This document shows, in pieces, positions 10,801 to 19,650 of a stretch of 64,000 nucleotides of DNA. The DNA is from Chitinophagales bacterium (lineage in GTDB: Bacteria > Bacteroidota > Bacteroidia > Chitinophagales > Chitinophagaceae): assembly GCA_017303395.1 (NCBI GenBank), contig JAFLBN010000001.1, positions 310,001 to 374,000 of the forward strand. Reading direction: 5' to 3'. Within the stretch, counting starts at the first letter, position 1. Each line of letters starts with the position of its first letter. Under the pieces are notes generated by a model. The model ran no database searches. It had not been told where the DNA came from and was given only the letters and a program-made list of their open reading frames with translations. The position numbers were made by a program, and so were the translations under genes.

Positions 10801-11434
10801 TGCCAATTTCGAACAACAAGTCTTCGATACGCGCAAGGTCTTGCTCAGTTGCATCCAGTTTCAGCTTCGCCTCTTTCTTACGTGTTTTGTAGATAGAGAT
10901 ACCTGCTGCCTGCTCCAGCATACGGCGGCGAGAATTGTCTTTGTCTTTGATGATATCATCGACCATGCCAAGCTCTATGATGGCATAAGAGTCGTTACTA
11001 ACACCTGTATCCAAAAACAGATTGTGGATGTCTTTCAAACGACATGTTACATCGTTCAAACGATATTCACTCTCACCATTCTTGTAGAACTTACGTGTGA
11101 TGGTCACCGTGGTAAATTCTGTAGGCAATAGATTGCGGGTGTTCTCGAACGTCAGTGATACTTCTGCCATACCCGAACCGGCACGCGTACGCGAGCCATT
11201 GAATATCAGGTCTTCGAGGTTATCAGAACGCAAGGCTTTAATCTTGTGCTCACCAATAACCCAGCGGATAGCATCGACGATGTTCGACTTACCACAACCA
11301 TTTGGCCCTACGATACCTGTAATGGGGTGATCGAGCAGCACATGGGTCTTATCTGCAAAGGATTTGAATCCTTTTATGTCCAACGATTTTAAACGCAATT
11401 TTTCAGTTTTTGTGGGGATGACAAATTTAGACAT
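7865..11434 (-). CDS. smc: Chromosome segregation ATPase SMC
   Basis: Core ATPase of the bacterial condensin, which with ScpA/ScpB extrudes DNA loops. Length 1189 aa is typical. The N-terminal head has Walker A GPNGCGKSN (43-51). Long coiled coils (about 170-500 and 680-1020) flank a hinge (about 520-660, with GYPDSIKFL and GGGSVGLFEG). The C-terminal head has the ABC signature LSGGEK (1095-1100) and Walker B FCILDEVDAPLDD. The ATG at 11434 adds about 12 residues before the canonical RLKSLDIKGFKSFADKT; no in-frame ATG lies nearer, so this start is kept. It is transcribed alone; scpAB are not in the window. Long antisense open frames here are by-products of the coiled-coil composition. Confidence 0.98.
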   Translation of the reverse strand: MSKFVIPTKTEKLRLKSLDIKGFKSFADKTHVLLDHPITGIVGPNGCGKSNIVDAIRWVIGEHKIKALRSDNLEDLIFNGSRTRAGSGMAEVSLTFENTRNLLPTEFTTVTITRKFYKNGESEYRLNDVTCRLKDIHNLFLDTGVSNDSYAIIELGMVDDIIKDKDNSRRRMLEQAAGISIYKTRKKEAKLKLDATEQDLARIEDLLFEIGNNLRTLESQAKKAERYFQIKGEYKEVSVELAKASLEHFNDQYKSLNEQHDTETDRKTQLEAIVATEEAVVEQDKVKLIEKEQELNGLQKQFNELINRVRQLESDKRLAAQRLDHLKEREKSLSEFLSGAGMQLQSLEESITFAEKQIEEENEIIEKLRDELESMRGIVDEKRDAFDAKKKVLEQLRAEYQSKQRTQFDAEKKVAIADTSVMNLQRSIQQIQEEKAQRANQITQLTNERTDSEGDLQEKNDELQTLVARYEEVKSKILQSQEQLETLRSQSVDENRKLDSRRNEHDLLKSLVESLEGYPDSIKFLKKNKDWNSEAPLLSDVFVVQNEYRTALENVLDNYLNYYIVENIGEAAKAVHLLESNKKGKANFFVTNQFQQYQASQHNAPAGLTPALSVVNVDEQYMPLAQHLLGHVYIADNEAAITDLAMTNGNVIVEKSGKVVRGKYTLGGGSVGLFEGNKIGRAKNLERLAKEIEDLTAITTQLKQHISDTQTQITGFNQELNDRAIEQTRQEINRLQNHIVNLSNRIENFEHLNQNGEQRLQDLQEQLEDTHASIADTRSELESINDQLQSLQQNIQNAESEFHAVEMEFNMATQQYNNHNIQYTKEQSKQEGLKQELSFRSNQLNDLKRQIASNSEQLQQIAGQLGETETQLHAGDNELYELLTRKDTEEKVLNEKDRLYYEMRNTISAQEGQLNQKRREKEHAETLLNSIKDQLNDMKLKLAGMKERLSVEFKVNLDEILDQARANELTVDELTAEAERMKKRLENMGEINPTAIEAFTEMKARHDFIVEQKTDLVNAKESLMATIEEVEQTANAKFRETFDKVRENFVEVFKALFTAEDNCDLRLTDPDNLADSGIEIYAQPKGKKPSTLTQLSGGEKTLTSTAFLFAIYLIKPAPFCILDEVDAPLDDANVGKFTQMIRKFSDNSQFIIVTHNKQTMAAVDVIYGVTMQEPGVSKLVPVDFRSLSN

Positions 11435-11625
11435 TTCGCCCGTTTGTCAAGGGTATATTATAGATATACAGCACATTTGTTAGCAATGTGGGGAATAATA
11501 ATATGTGAGCGCCCTTCAAGTGCAAAATATTAATAATATAGATGTAGAAATTTTAGCGTTTCCAACCTATTAATCATTTCACATATACATACACTGCTTA
11601 TAAATATTAGTTTTACCGCCAGATA

Positions 11626-12678
11626 ATGAGAAAACACATCCCCAGCCTGAACGGACTACGCGCCATCAGCATCCTGATGGTGATAATTGGGCATATTGAT
11701 CAGAAGAACCTGAACGATTTTTTCTACAGCAGGTGGCCTATGCTGATAGATGCCCAGCTTGGCGTGAATGTGTTTTTCGTGATTTCGGGCTTTCTGATAA
11801 CTACCCTGCTGCTGCAGGAAGAAGCACAAACCCAGACCATATCGCTCAAAAGCTTCTACATCAAGCGGTCTTTCCGCATATTCCCCATATACTATACCCT
11901 GCTTGGGGTATATCTGGTACTGCAACTGATAGGCCTGCTACAATTCACCGCACAATCGTGGCTTACCGCCCTTACCTATACCAAATACCTGAACTGGCAT
12001 GCAGATTGGGAGATGGGGCACTTGTGGTCGCTCTCTATAGAGGAGCAATTTTACCTGCTATGGCCATTTGTTTTCAAATTTGCAAGGAAGTACAGGATGC
12101 ATTTTGCCTTTACCATTATACTAATAGTACCTGCACTGAGGATGCTATATGTAAAAAACCAATATGAGTGGATGAACGACCTAACGCTGTTTCAGCGGGT
12201 AGATGCTATTATGTGGGGTTGTGTGTTTGCCATGTATCACGATAAGCTGTTGGCGTTTACCCAGCGCATGGCTGCCAAAGCAAAGTTCTGGTTGTGGATA
12301 CCGTTTTTAGCCATACCTGCACTATCAGCATTCTCGCTGCTAAACCACTATTATGATATGCATCTGGGCTGGCTGATAGTGCCATTTGGCAATACCACAG
12401 GCACTATTGCTGATATTGCCATCGGCTTCATTATCCTCATTACCATTCACTACAGCAATAATATTGTTTTCAAAACGCTTAATGCGAAACAGCTGGACTA
12501 TATCGGCAAGCTATCTTACAGCCTGTATATATGGCAGCAAATCTTCTTCTCTGCTAAGCTGGGCTTTACAGATATGTTCCCGCTGAATGTGGTATTAATA
12601 GCCATAGTGGCACTGATGTCTTTCTACCTGATAGAAAAACCATTCCTGAAACTGCGATTTAAAGTATTGCCTGAGTAG
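11626..12678 (+). CDS. Acyltransferase-3 family membrane protein (OafA/YrhL-like)
   Basis: A 350-aa integral membrane protein of the acyltransferase-3 family, which O-acetylates surface polysaccharides, lipid A or peptidoglycan. The family N-terminus IPSLNGLRAISILMVIIGH carries the catalytic His of helix 1. A second conserved region, LGVNVFFVISGFLITTLLL, and WSLSIEEQFYLLWP follow. About ten hydrophobic helices fill the rest. There is no SGNH domain, so it is the transmembrane-only form. The acceptor is unknown. A near-match -7 element (TAGTTTTA, 11608-11615) precedes it. It converges on a lipoprotein gene with only 2 bp between stops. Confidence 0.88.
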   Translation: MRKHIPSLNGLRAISILMVIIGHIDQKNLNDFFYSRWPMLIDAQLGVNVFFVISGFLITTLLLQEEAQTQTISLKSFYIKRSFRIFPIYYTLLGVYLVLQLIGLLQFTAQSWLTALTYTKYLNWHADWEMGHLWSLSIEEQFYLLWPFVFKFARKYRMHFAFTIILIVPALRMLYVKNQYEWMNDLTLFQRVDAIMWGCVFAMYHDKLLAFTQRMAAKAKFWLWIPFLAIPALSAFSLLNHYYDMHLGWLIVPFGNTTGTIADIAIGFIILITIHYSNNIVFKTLNAKQLDYIGKLSYSLYIWQQIFFSAKLGFTDMFPLNVVLIAIVALMSFYLIEKPFLKLRFKVLPE

Positions 12679-12680
12679 CG

Positions 12681-13184
12681 CTATTCTATCGGCTTGGGGA
12701 AGTCGTTCTTTTCGGCATATTCATCCAGGTATTTGAACATTACCTCATGTTTTGCCATATCCTCTTTGGTAGTAGTTATGAGCTCGTTGAAGGCTTTTTG
12801 TAAGGTAGAATCTGATGTATCGCCATTGAAAGACTCAAATTCTTTCATTTTAGGAAGCACCACATCATTTTCAAACTGTAGTATATCCAGCAGGGAAGCG
12901 CGTAGCTTTTCAGAGCCACCCACATCTTTCAGCCCTTTTACATAGACGGTTTGCTGGGTAATATAATCCTGTATATGTTGCCTTTTAGGCTGCAGGTAGG
13001 TGAAATCTTTGGTGTTTACCGCAGGTTTGAACTCGTCCATCCAGTCTTTGCCCATTACATTCAGCGAGTCGTTGACACGCGTTAGGCTGTTGCATAGTTT
13101 GATGGCTTCCTCGCGGTTGTTCCAGCTACAGGATGCAAGGCCTGTAACAAGCAATAAGGCAGATATGTATGCTAAGGGACGCAT
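12681..13184 (-). CDS. Putative lipoprotein, unknown function
   Basis: A 167-aa protein with a lipoprotein signal (MRPLAYISALLLVTGLASC; Cys19 as acylation site). The mature part is helical and charged, and resembles the loosely defined group of Bacteroidota DUF-type helical lipoproteins; I cannot name the family. The frame is open to a TTG at 13199, but the ATG at 13184 gives the clean signal peptide and sits at a suitable distance from a -7 element at 13205-13212. Confidence 0.65.
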   Translation of the reverse strand: MRPLAYISALLLVTGLASCSWNNREEAIKLCNSLTRVNDSLNVMGKDWMDEFKPAVNTKDFTYLQPKRQHIQDYITQQTVYVKGLKDVGGSEKLRASLLDILQFENDVVLPKMKEFESFNGDTSDSTLQKAFNELITTTKEDMAKHEVMFKYLDEYAEKNDFPKPIE

Positions 13185-13204
13185 AGTTTTGCAGTACAAT
13201 GATT

Positions 13205-13212
13205 CAAATATA
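13205..13212 (-). promoter_or_regulatory. -7 element of the lipoprotein gene
   Basis: Exact TAnnTTTG match on the minus strand (TATATTTG), 20 bp before the ATG at 13184. No clear -33 element. Confidence 0.4.
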
Positions 13213-13307
13213 TCTATTGAATCGTTTAAGAAACGTGAAAGTTACAGGAATATTATACCCTTTATTGGCTGATAGGTAATAATAGCTGAAGAACTGCGCT
13301 GCATGCG

Positions 13308-13315
13308 CTACCTTT
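13308..13315 (+). promoter_or_regulatory. -7 element of the hsp70 gene
   Basis: Exact TAnnTTTG match (TACCTTTG). It lies within the longer open frame beginning at 13303, so the true start must be downstream, at the ATG at 13336. Confidence 0.5.
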
Positions 13316-13335
13316 GTGCCTCCAAAAATAAGTAT

Positions 13336-15195
13336 ATGGGCAAAGTAGCCATCAATATAGCCACAGGCAGCCTGCAACAGAAAGAAACCATTGTAGGTAT
13401 AGACCTTGGCACAACCAACAGCCTGATAGCAATAGTGCGCGAAGATACCCGCCAACCACTGGCACTACGCGAGATTGATGGGCTGACACTGGTACCATCT
13501 ATCGTCCACTTTGACGAATATGGTGGTGCAACCGTGGGCAATACAGCCAAAGAAAAACTGATAGCAGAACCACACCGTACTATATACAGCGCTAAGCGCC
13601 TGATGGGTAAGTCTTACAAAGACATCAGCGAGCATGCGGGCTTTTTCTCTTACAAAGTGATAGATGACGATACCGAGTCGCTGGTAAAAGTGCAGGTTGG
13701 CGATAAGTTTTATTCGCCGATAGAACTGTCTTCTTTCATATTGAAAGAACTGAAGCAACGTGCAGAGCATATCCTGAAAACGCCCGTGAACAAAGCGGTG
13801 ATAACCGTGCCTGCATACTTTAACGATGCACAAAGGCAGGCTACGCGCGATGCGGGCAGGCTGGCAGGACTGGATGTATTGCGCATCGTAAATGAACCTA
13901 CAGCGGCTAGCCTTGCTTACGGTATGGGTGTGAACCCTGATGAAGAAAAAACAATTGCCGTTTACGACCTTGGTGGTGGTACGTTTGATATATCTGTACT
14001 GAAAATAACCAATGGCATATTTGAGGTACTATCTACCAATGGTGATACCTACCTGGGTGGTGATGATCTGGACCGTGCATTGGCTATGCACTGGCAGCAA
14101 GCATTGAGCATAAGCGACGAGGACCTGCAACAACACAAATCGCTGGCGCAGGAGCTGAGGCTGACGGCAGAAGAAGCAAAGAAACACCTGAGCAATAATG
14201 ATAGTTTTGAAGGTGCTGTAGCAGGCGAGAAAGTGAGCATCACAAAAGCGGCTTTCAACGAACTGATACAACCACTGATAGACCGCACCATAACATGCTG
14301 CCAGAATGCGATGCGTGATGCAGGACTGCAAACAAGTGCGATAGACGCAGTAGTAATGGTAGGTGGCAGTACCCGTGTACCGCTGGTAAAAGAAAGCGTT
14401 AGCAAATTCTTTGGCAGGGAAGTATATGATAATCTGAACCCTGACGAAGTAGTAGCACTGGGTGCTGCGGTGCAGGCAGATATACTGGCAGGCAACAATA
14501 CAGATATGCTGCTGCTGGATATTACTCCGCTGAGCCTGGGTCTTGAAACAATGGGAGGACTGATGGATGTATTGATACCACGCAATTCTAAAATACCGGT
14601 ACGTGCAGGCCGCCAGTATACTACTCAAAAAGACGGACAGAGCGGTATGCGCATCTCTGTATATCAGGGTGAACGCGACCTTGTGAAGGACAACCGCAAA
14701 TTAGCGGAGTTTAACCTTACTGGCATACCGGCTATGCCTGCGGGTTTGCCGAAGGTAGAAGTGAACTTCCTGATAGATGCGGATGGTATACTGAAAGTAA
14801 CTGCGAAAGAACTACGCAGCGGTGTAGAAACAAGTGTTGAGGTGAAACCACAGTATGGCCTTACAGACGAACAGGTAGAGCAGATGCTGATGGACTCGCT
14901 GACACATGCGAAAGAAGACATACAAACACGTGCACTGGTAGAAGCCACAACAGAAGCAGAACAAATGCTGGAAACAACTGAGAAGTTTATCGCCAAGCAT
15001 CGTGAGCTACTGACAGAAGAAGAAATTGCTACCACACAAACCCACATGCAGCAGCTGCGCGATGCCATAGCTGCCAAGAATAAAGATCTTGTGCAGAAAG
15101 AAACAGAGCAACTGAACGATGTAAGCCGACCATTTGCAGAACGCGTAATGGACGCCGCACTGAAAGATGCAATGAAAGGAAAGAAGATTTTGTAA
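13336..15195 (+). CDS. hscA: Hsp70 chaperone of the HscA type
   Basis: Cytoplasmic Hsp70 ATPase, 619 aa. The ATPase domain has phosphate-1 [12 protein letters not shown], phosphate-2 [12 protein letters not shown] and adenosine motif [10 protein letters not shown]; the substrate-binding domain follows from about residue 385. Three points favour HscA, the iron-sulfur assembly chaperone that works with HscB and IscU, over DnaK: the length (E. coli HscA is 616 aa, DnaK 638), an N-terminal extension of about 20 residues before IVGIDLG, and no DnaK-type acidic EEVxD-like tail. hscB, iscU and fdx are not adjacent, so the role is inferred from the protein alone. The ATG at 13336 is chosen because the longer frame runs through the promoter. 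Confidence 0.82.
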   Translation: MGKVAINIATGSLQQKETIVGIDLGTTNSLIAIVREDTRQPLALREIDGLTLVPSIVHFDEYGGATVGNTAKEKLIAEPHRTIYSAKRLMGKSYKDISEHAGFFSYKVIDDDTESLVKVQVGDKFYSPIELSSFILKELKQRAEHILKTPVNKAVITVPAYFNDAQRQATRDAGRLAGLDVLRIVNEPTAASLAYGMGVNPDEEKTIAVYDLGGGTFDISVLKITNGIFEVLSTNGDTYLGGDDLDRALAMHWQQALSISDEDLQQHKSLAQELRLTAEEAKKHLSNNDSFEGAVAGEKVSITKAAFNELIQPLIDRTITCCQNAMRDAGLQTSAIDAVVMVGGSTRVPLVKESVSKFFGREVYDNLNPDEVVALGAAVQADILAGNNTDMLLLDITPLSLGLETMGGLMDVLIPRNSKIPVRAGRQYTTQKDGQSGMRISVYQGERDLVKDNRKLAEFNLTGIPAMPAGLPKVEVNFLIDADGILKVTAKELRSGVETSVEVKPQYGLTDEQVEQMLMDSLTHAKEDIQTRALVEATTEAEQMLETTEKFIAKHRELLTEEEIATTQTHMQQLRDAIAAKNKDLVQKETEQLNDVSRPFAERVMDAALKDAMKGKKIL

Positions 15196-15205
15196 TGATA
15201 AGAAT

Positions 15206-15236
15206 AATAAAGGCGGGTAAGATACCCGCCTTTATT
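15206..15236. terminator. Bidirectional terminator between hscA and the aspartokinase gene
   Basis: A perfect 14-bp stem (15206-15219 with 15223-15236, loop AGA) with T-rich flanks. It overlaps the last base of the aspartokinase stop codon. Confidence 0.88.
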
Positions 15237-16501
15237 TATTTCATCACCACCTGTACGGTGTGTCTTGTTTTTTGTTCGAGGAGTGTATAGCGTCCTTTTG
15301 TAAGTTCAAATACAATCTCCGGTGTGTAGTGGCGGATGGTGAGAAGGCTCACGTCATCGTTGCGCAGTACTTTGTAGTTTTTACTCAGTACATCTACCAG
15401 CTTCTTCACATTCTCCTCTTTGTTATCTATACATGCTACAAAGCTGATGGCAGCATTTTGTATCAGGTTTACTTTTATCTTCAGGTCGTGCAGGATGCTG
15501 TATAGCTCGCTCAGATTATCTTCTGTTACAAAAGAGAAATCTTTAGAAGTTACCTGCAGCAATACCTGGTCTTTCTTCAATACTATCAGTGGTGGATAGA
15601 AGATGCTGTTCACCTCGTTCTGTATCACCGTTCCCTTCAGGTCCTTATCAAGAAAGCATTTTACATACAACGGTATATTGTTGTTTTGCAATGGCTTGAT
15701 GGTTTTAGGGTGGATAACCTGCGCACCATAGTATGCCATCTCAATCACTTCGTGATACGTGATTGCTTCAATCTTTACTGTATTCGGGAACAGCTTAGGG
15801 TCAGCATTCTGCAAGCCTTCCACGTCCTTCCATATCGTAACACCGTTTGCACCCAACATAGCTGCCAGCATAGCAGCTGTATAGTCAGAGCCTTCACGTC
15901 CCAGTGTTACAGAAGCATTATCGGCAGTAGCACCAATGAAACCTTGGGTGATGATGCTTTTGCCTGAACTCAATAGCGGGGAAAACAATTCTACGGCTTT
16001 CGCCTTGGAGAAATCCCAATCTACACGCGCATCGCGGTATGTATCGTCAGTGCGAATCACATCGCGCACATCTGCCCATTCAAAAGGCAGTCCGCTTTGC
16101 TGCAGATAGAAACCGAATATGCGTGTTGATAGCAATTCGCCCATACACACTATCTGGTCGTAAGAATAATCGTATTTATCAGCCGTAGCATCATCTACCG
16201 CCCATTGCAGTTCTGTAAAGAAAACATTTAATGCTTTTACAGCCTGTGCATAATATGCATCGTTCAGCAAACCTTTACAGTAATCAAGGTGGGCTTGCTC
16301 CAGTGCTTTCAGCAAATCCTGTGCTTCCTGTTTCTTACCCTTGCAGGCGTTGGCTACGATTACTTCCAGCGCGTTTGTTGTTTTACCATAGGCAGATACC
16401 ACCATGATGATGGGATGTTCTGCGTCTTTAATAATCGGCAAAAGTGCCGTCATTCTTTCAGGGCTTGCTATAGAAGCACCACCAAATTTGTAAACCTGCA
16501 T
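15236..16501 (-). CDS. lysC: Aspartate kinase (monofunctional)
   Basis: Phosphorylates L-aspartate, the first step toward lysine, threonine, methionine and diaminopimelate. The 421-aa protein has the kinase motif VYKFGGASIASPERM (3-17), the nucleotide-binding region TLGREGSDYTAAMLAAMLGA and a C-terminal regulatory region of two ACT domains (about 290-415). There is no homoserine-dehydrogenase fusion. It lies 44 bp downstream of an aminotransferase gene on the same strand and appears to be cotranscribed from the promoter at 17960-17990, behind a lysine-rich leader. Confidence 0.93.
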   Translation of the reverse strand: MQVYKFGGASIASPERMTALLPIIKDAEHPIIMVVSAYGKTTNALEVIVANACKGKKQEAQDLLKALEQAHLDYCKGLLNDAYYAQAVKALNVFFTELQWAVDDATADKYDYSYDQIVCMGELLSTRIFGFYLQQSGLPFEWADVRDVIRTDDTYRDARVDWDFSKAKAVELFSPLLSSGKSIITQGFIGATADNASVTLGREGSDYTAAMLAAMLGANGVTIWKDVEGLQNADPKLFPNTVKIEAITYHEVIEMAYYGAQVIHPKTIKPLQNNNIPLYVKCFLDKDLKGTVIQNEVNSIFYPPLIVLKKDQVLLQVTSKDFSFVTEDNLSELYSILHDLKIKVNLIQNAAISFVACIDNKEENVKKLVDVLSKNYKVLRNDDVSLLTIRHYTPEIVFELTKGRYTLLEQKTRHTVQVVMK

Positions 16502-16545
16502 TTTTATTTAAGTAAAAAATTAAAAGTAAAAACTAAAAAGCCGTA

Positions 16546-17811
16546 CTAGCTAAGCACCATCAGCTTTTGCAGTGCAGCTTCCAGCATGCCCAGCATTTCG
16601 CTTATTTCTTCTTTCTTGCACGTACCTATACTAAGCCTGTACCAAGGCGATGTACGGTCTGCACCAAATGCATAGAACGGTACGATTGCCAGCTTTGCTT
16701 CGCTGAGCAGGTATTCGGTAACATCTGCCTGATTTTCCAGTTGCTTGTCACCTGCCTGCATACCTTTCAGGTCTATCTTGATGGTAAGATAAATAGCAGC
16801 CTGCGGTGCAACTGCATCTACAGGATATCCTTTTTCTTTCAGTGCTTTGAAGCCATTGTAGATAGCCCACAACCTGTCTTCCAGTTCTTGCTTGAAAGAT
16901 GTAAGGTACGTCTGCACCGCATCTTTTTGCAACAGATATTTTGCAGTAGCTTTCTGTTCTGCCATTGGCGCCCATGCACCTATATGGCTCAGCAGGGCTT
17001 TCATTTTACCTATCAGATGCGCAGGACCCAGCGACCAACCCAAACGCACACCCGTTGCAGAGAATGCTTTTGATATACCATCTACAAACACTGTGTACTG
17101 CTTCATTTCAGGACGCAGCGATACAGGGTTGTAGTGTTGTGTTTCGCCGTATGTAAGGGTGAAATACATCTGGTCGAACATCAGGTAGAGTTTCTTTTCA
17201 TCAGCACCACGTCGGGCGTTCTCTGCCAGTACCAGGTCACATATCTTTTCCAGTTCGGCCTTTGCCAGTGTAGTACCTGTAGGGTTTTGCGGTGTACACA
17301 GGCACAGCAGTGCTGCACCTTTTATATGCGGCTCTATGTCTGCTGCCGTAGGCATAAAGTCGTTTTCTACAGTAGCCTCTATCACACAATGTTCGCCATC
17401 GTTCATGTGTGTGTAGTGGTTGTTGTTCCAAGATGGTACGGCATATATCACTTTATCGCCTGCATCTACAATAGCGCGGAATACAGAGTATATCAGCGGG
17501 CGGCCACCACCTGCTATCAGCACTTCATTAGCAGCGTATTCTATACCTTCTCTGTCTTTGATAAAAGACGCGACAGCCTGCCTTAGTTCAAGGATACCAT
17601 CGCCGGGAGGATAGTTTGTTTGTTTATTACGATAAGCATCAACAATGGCATCTTCCAGCTCTTGCGGAATAGGAAATATCTGCGGATCGAAATCGCCGAT
17701 GGTATAATTATAAATCTTCTCTCCACGGTTCACACGTACCGCAATTTCATTACCCAGGCGCACTATTTCAGAGCCTATCAATGTTTCCGCCAGACGGCTA
17801 AGCTTACTCAT
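16546..17811 (-). CDS. PLP-dependent class I/II aminotransferase
   Basis: Fold-type I aminotransferase, 421 aa. Key features are the motif CTPQNPTGT (about 170-178), the PLP-binding aspartate in LMFDQMY, and the Schiff-base Lys248 in VDGISKAFSATGVRLGW. The C-terminal SIGTC region should hold the substrate-carboxylate Arg (WYRLSIG). Such enzymes transfer amino groups from aspartate or glutamate. Pairing with aspartokinase suggests an aspartate-family role, but substrate cannot be fixed from sequence. A 142-nt leader with a terminator-like hairpin precedes the gene. Confidence 0.88.
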   Translation of the reverse strand: MSKLSRLAETLIGSEIVRLGNEIAVRVNRGEKIYNYTIGDFDPQIFPIPQELEDAIVDAYRNKQTNYPPGDGILELRQAVASFIKDREGIEYAANEVLIAGGGRPLIYSVFRAIVDAGDKVIYAVPSWNNNHYTHMNDGEHCVIEATVENDFMPTAADIEPHIKGAALLCLCTPQNPTGTTLAKAELEKICDLVLAENARRGADEKKLYLMFDQMYFTLTYGETQHYNPVSLRPEMKQYTVFVDGISKAFSATGVRLGWSLGPAHLIGKMKALLSHIGAWAPMAEQKATAKYLLQKDAVQTYLTSFKQELEDRLWAIYNGFKALKEKGYPVDAVAPQAAIYLTIKIDLKGMQAGDKQLENQADVTEYLLSEAKLAIVPFYAFGADRTSPWYRLSIGTCKKEEISEMLGMLEAALQKLMVLS

Positions 17812-17838
17812 GTTGTTGTTGTTTATGCGTATTAAAAA

Positions 17839-17904
17839 AGGCTTACCTTTTTGGGGTAAGCCTCTGTAAACTATGTTGTAGCTACATAAGAAATCGGCCT
17901 ACCC
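17839..17904 (-). promoter_or_regulatory. Candidate attenuator (terminator plus competing antiterminator)
   Basis: On the minus strand, segment X (17904-17896, GGGTAGGCC) can pair with segment Y (17862-17854, GGCTTACCC) over 9 bp including one G-U. Y is also the 5' arm of a perfect 9-bp hairpin with Z (17847-17839), followed by TTTTTTAAT. X directly follows, and partly overlaps, the stop codon of a 15-codon leader frame. That is the geometry of ribosome-controlled attenuation. The plain alternative is a terminator for the upstream OstA transcript. Confidence 0.5.
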
Positions 17905-17951
17905 TATGGTATGCGTTTTATGTCTTTCTTATATGCCATTTTGTGCATCAT
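17904..17951 (-). CDS. Candidate lysine-rich leader peptide (15 aa)
   Basis: ATG at 17951, TAG at 17906-17904: MMHKMAYKKDIKRIP, with four Lys codons, two adjacent. It begins within a few bases of the predicted transcription start, so it would be nearly leaderless. It lies upstream of an aminotransferase-aspartokinase operon, where lysine-sensing would make sense. There is no coding statistic for so short a frame. Confidence 0.35.
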   Translation of the reverse strand: MMHKMAYKKDIKRIP

Positions 17952-17959
17952 TGCGGGTG

Positions 17960-17990
17960 CAAAAGTAAATATATTTTTAAATCTGCCAAA
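17960..17990 (-). promoter_or_regulatory. Promoter of the aminotransferase-aspartokinase operon
   Basis: TTTG at 17990-17987, exactly 19 bases, then TACTTTTG at 17967-17960: a full match to the Bacteroidota -33/-7 consensus. It lies just beyond the OstA stop at 17995 and predicts a leader of about 142 nt before the ATG at 17811. Confidence 0.7.
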
Positions 17991-17994
17991 TTTA

Positions 17995-19647
17995 CTACTG
18001 AAAGAGTTGCTCAATTGATGTAGGTCGTTTGTCTATCAACCACCTGAAACGCTTGAGCTTCATATTGAGCAAATCGGCCTTGTCCATGGGTGTCAGCTTG
18101 CTTTTCACATCCTGCTCGTAGGTTATTTTATGCAGGCCTTCGTCCTTGAAGTAAATCCTCATTCTGGTAGCCGTCACTTCATTAACACCTATATATGCAC
18201 CGTTATCGTCTTTGCCATAGTAAATGGTCTGTGCGTCGGGCTTTACCAGCATATAGTCTACCTGCCCGTCTTTGAAGATACCAGTCATGGTCTTGCCCTG
18301 TACCTGGTCGTATAGCTGTGCTTTATCCGGGCCCGACTGCGATACCATAAATGCATTGTTCGGCACATATATCTGGCGCACTTTACTACTATCCAAAAGC
18401 ATGGTAATGGTATCGCCCGTTATCTGGCTTTTACGCGACCATACTATAGGGTCGTACATCAGGCGCATGGTAGAGTCTGCCTGCGTGTAGCTGATGCTAT
18501 CACATTTGCCCTGCATAGAGTCTGAGAAGATGAGCACATGGTGGAAACCTATAAAGCTACGTGGTGTTTTGCTGTTTACAGATGTTGTATCTTCTGCTAC
18601 TGCCACCTGTTTTTGTTTCTTCTTTCCTTTAGCTGTTGCTTTCTGTTTTGAAGAGTCTATTTTTTTGCCTGCAGGGAACGAATAGAATGTATCGGCACGA
18701 ATGTAGAGGCTGTCCTTATTGTTCACTTGCTTCAACACAGGTTTTATTGAAGCCAGCATTGTTTTCTTCTTCTCGTTAAAATCGCCCCTGCCGCAGTATA
18801 GCGTTGTATGCTGTGCCGTATCTAACGCTATTACGTTGCCTTTCGCAAAGCCTACACCAGTTTTACGATTATGATCAATGGTATCAGCTTCTATATACTG
18901 CTCGCTGTTAAGGATAGACGAGCGACATTTAAAATGTGCTATTTCGTTTTTGGTATCGTAGCTACCGCAACTGGTAGTAAGTACAGAGCTATCGCTGGTT
19001 ACCACAGATGGTGCAAAGAATGTTACAATCTTTGACTCTGTATTGTAACCCATATCATCTGACACAATGTTGTACTGCGGGTCTGTAACTATTACCTCTC
19101 CCGTAAAACGAGCGTCTTTTGTTTTGGTATTGTAAGAGCCTGCGTTGCTTGATAATGTAGTTGTGCTATCCTGTAATGTGCCGCCTTGTGTGTACACACC
19201 TACTTTGGTGGCCGTGTTATATGTCAGGTCTTCAGACCATAGGTGGCTACGTCCATCTGTCAGCATCACATTACCTTTTAGGTAGCCTGTCTTCTGATTG
19301 CCTACGTAACGCATGTAGTCGCTCTGTGCCTCGCTGCCGGGTTGTACTACACGTACATTACCAAACGCTTCCATGGTATTCTTGGCAAGATTGAAGTAGG
19401 CGCTGTCGCAATACATAAATGCTTCTCCCTGTTTCATTGAAGCGTTGCCAATCAACTTGTTAATCGCGCCGGAGTCTGTCTGAACATAATCCAGAAAATT
19501 GGCGCTGAGTATCTCTATGTTTATTTTATTGGCAGTATCCTTAGACTGCTGTGCCAGTGCCTTGCCATTTGCAACAAAGACACATAAGAATAGTATGACT
19601 ACTAACCTGACTAAACCAAGAAAAGAATTTTGCTGCTCTGTTAACAC
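17995..19647 (-). CDS. OstA-like/LPS-transport-type periplasmic protein
   Basis: A 550-aa exported protein with an N-terminal signal (LVRLVVILFLCVFVANGKALAQ). Residues about 40-300 form a repeated beta-strand array typical of the OstA/LptA-like beta-jellyroll (repeating GNVRVVQPG, GNVMLTDGRS, GEVIVTDPQ motifs), as in LptA, LptC and the N-domain of LptD. It lacks an LptD barrel. The likely role is envelope glycolipid transport, shared by this family. The start is GTG at 19647, three bases after the MlaD stop, which points to translational coupling. Confidence 0.8.
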   Translation of the reverse strand: MLTEQQNSFLGLVRLVVILFLCVFVANGKALAQQSKDTANKINIEILSANFLDYVQTDSGAINKLIGNASMKQGEAFMYCDSAYFNLAKNTMEAFGNVRVVQPGSEAQSDYMRYVGNQKTGYLKGNVMLTDGRSHLWSEDLTYNTATKVGVYTQGGTLQDSTTTLSSNAGSYNTKTKDARFTGEVIVTDPQYNIVSDDMGYNTESKIVTFFAPSVVTSDSSVLTTSCGSYDTKNEIAHFKCRSSILNSEQYIEADTIDHNRKTGVGFAKGNVIALDTAQHTTLYCGRGDFNEKKKTMLASIKPVLKQVNNKDSLYIRADTFYSFPAGKKIDSSKQKATAKGKKKQKQVAVAEDTTSVNSKTPRSFIGFHHVLIFSDSMQGKCDSISYTQADSTMRLMYDPIVWSRKSQITGDTITMLLDSSKVRQIYVPNNAFMVSQSGPDKAQLYDQVQGKTMTGIFKDGQVDYMLVKPDAQTIYYGKDDNGAYIGVNEVTATRMRIYFKDEGLHKITYEQDVKSKLTPMDKADLLNMKLKRFRWLIDKRPTSIEQLFQ

Positions 19648-19650
19648 CTA

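Noticed and set aside
9986-11131. 381-codon open frame on the plus strand
   Set aside because: Also antisense to smc, with the same composition artefact.
14029-14628. 199-codon open frame opposite the hsp70 gene
   Set aside because: Antisense to a highly conserved ATPase domain; no independent support.
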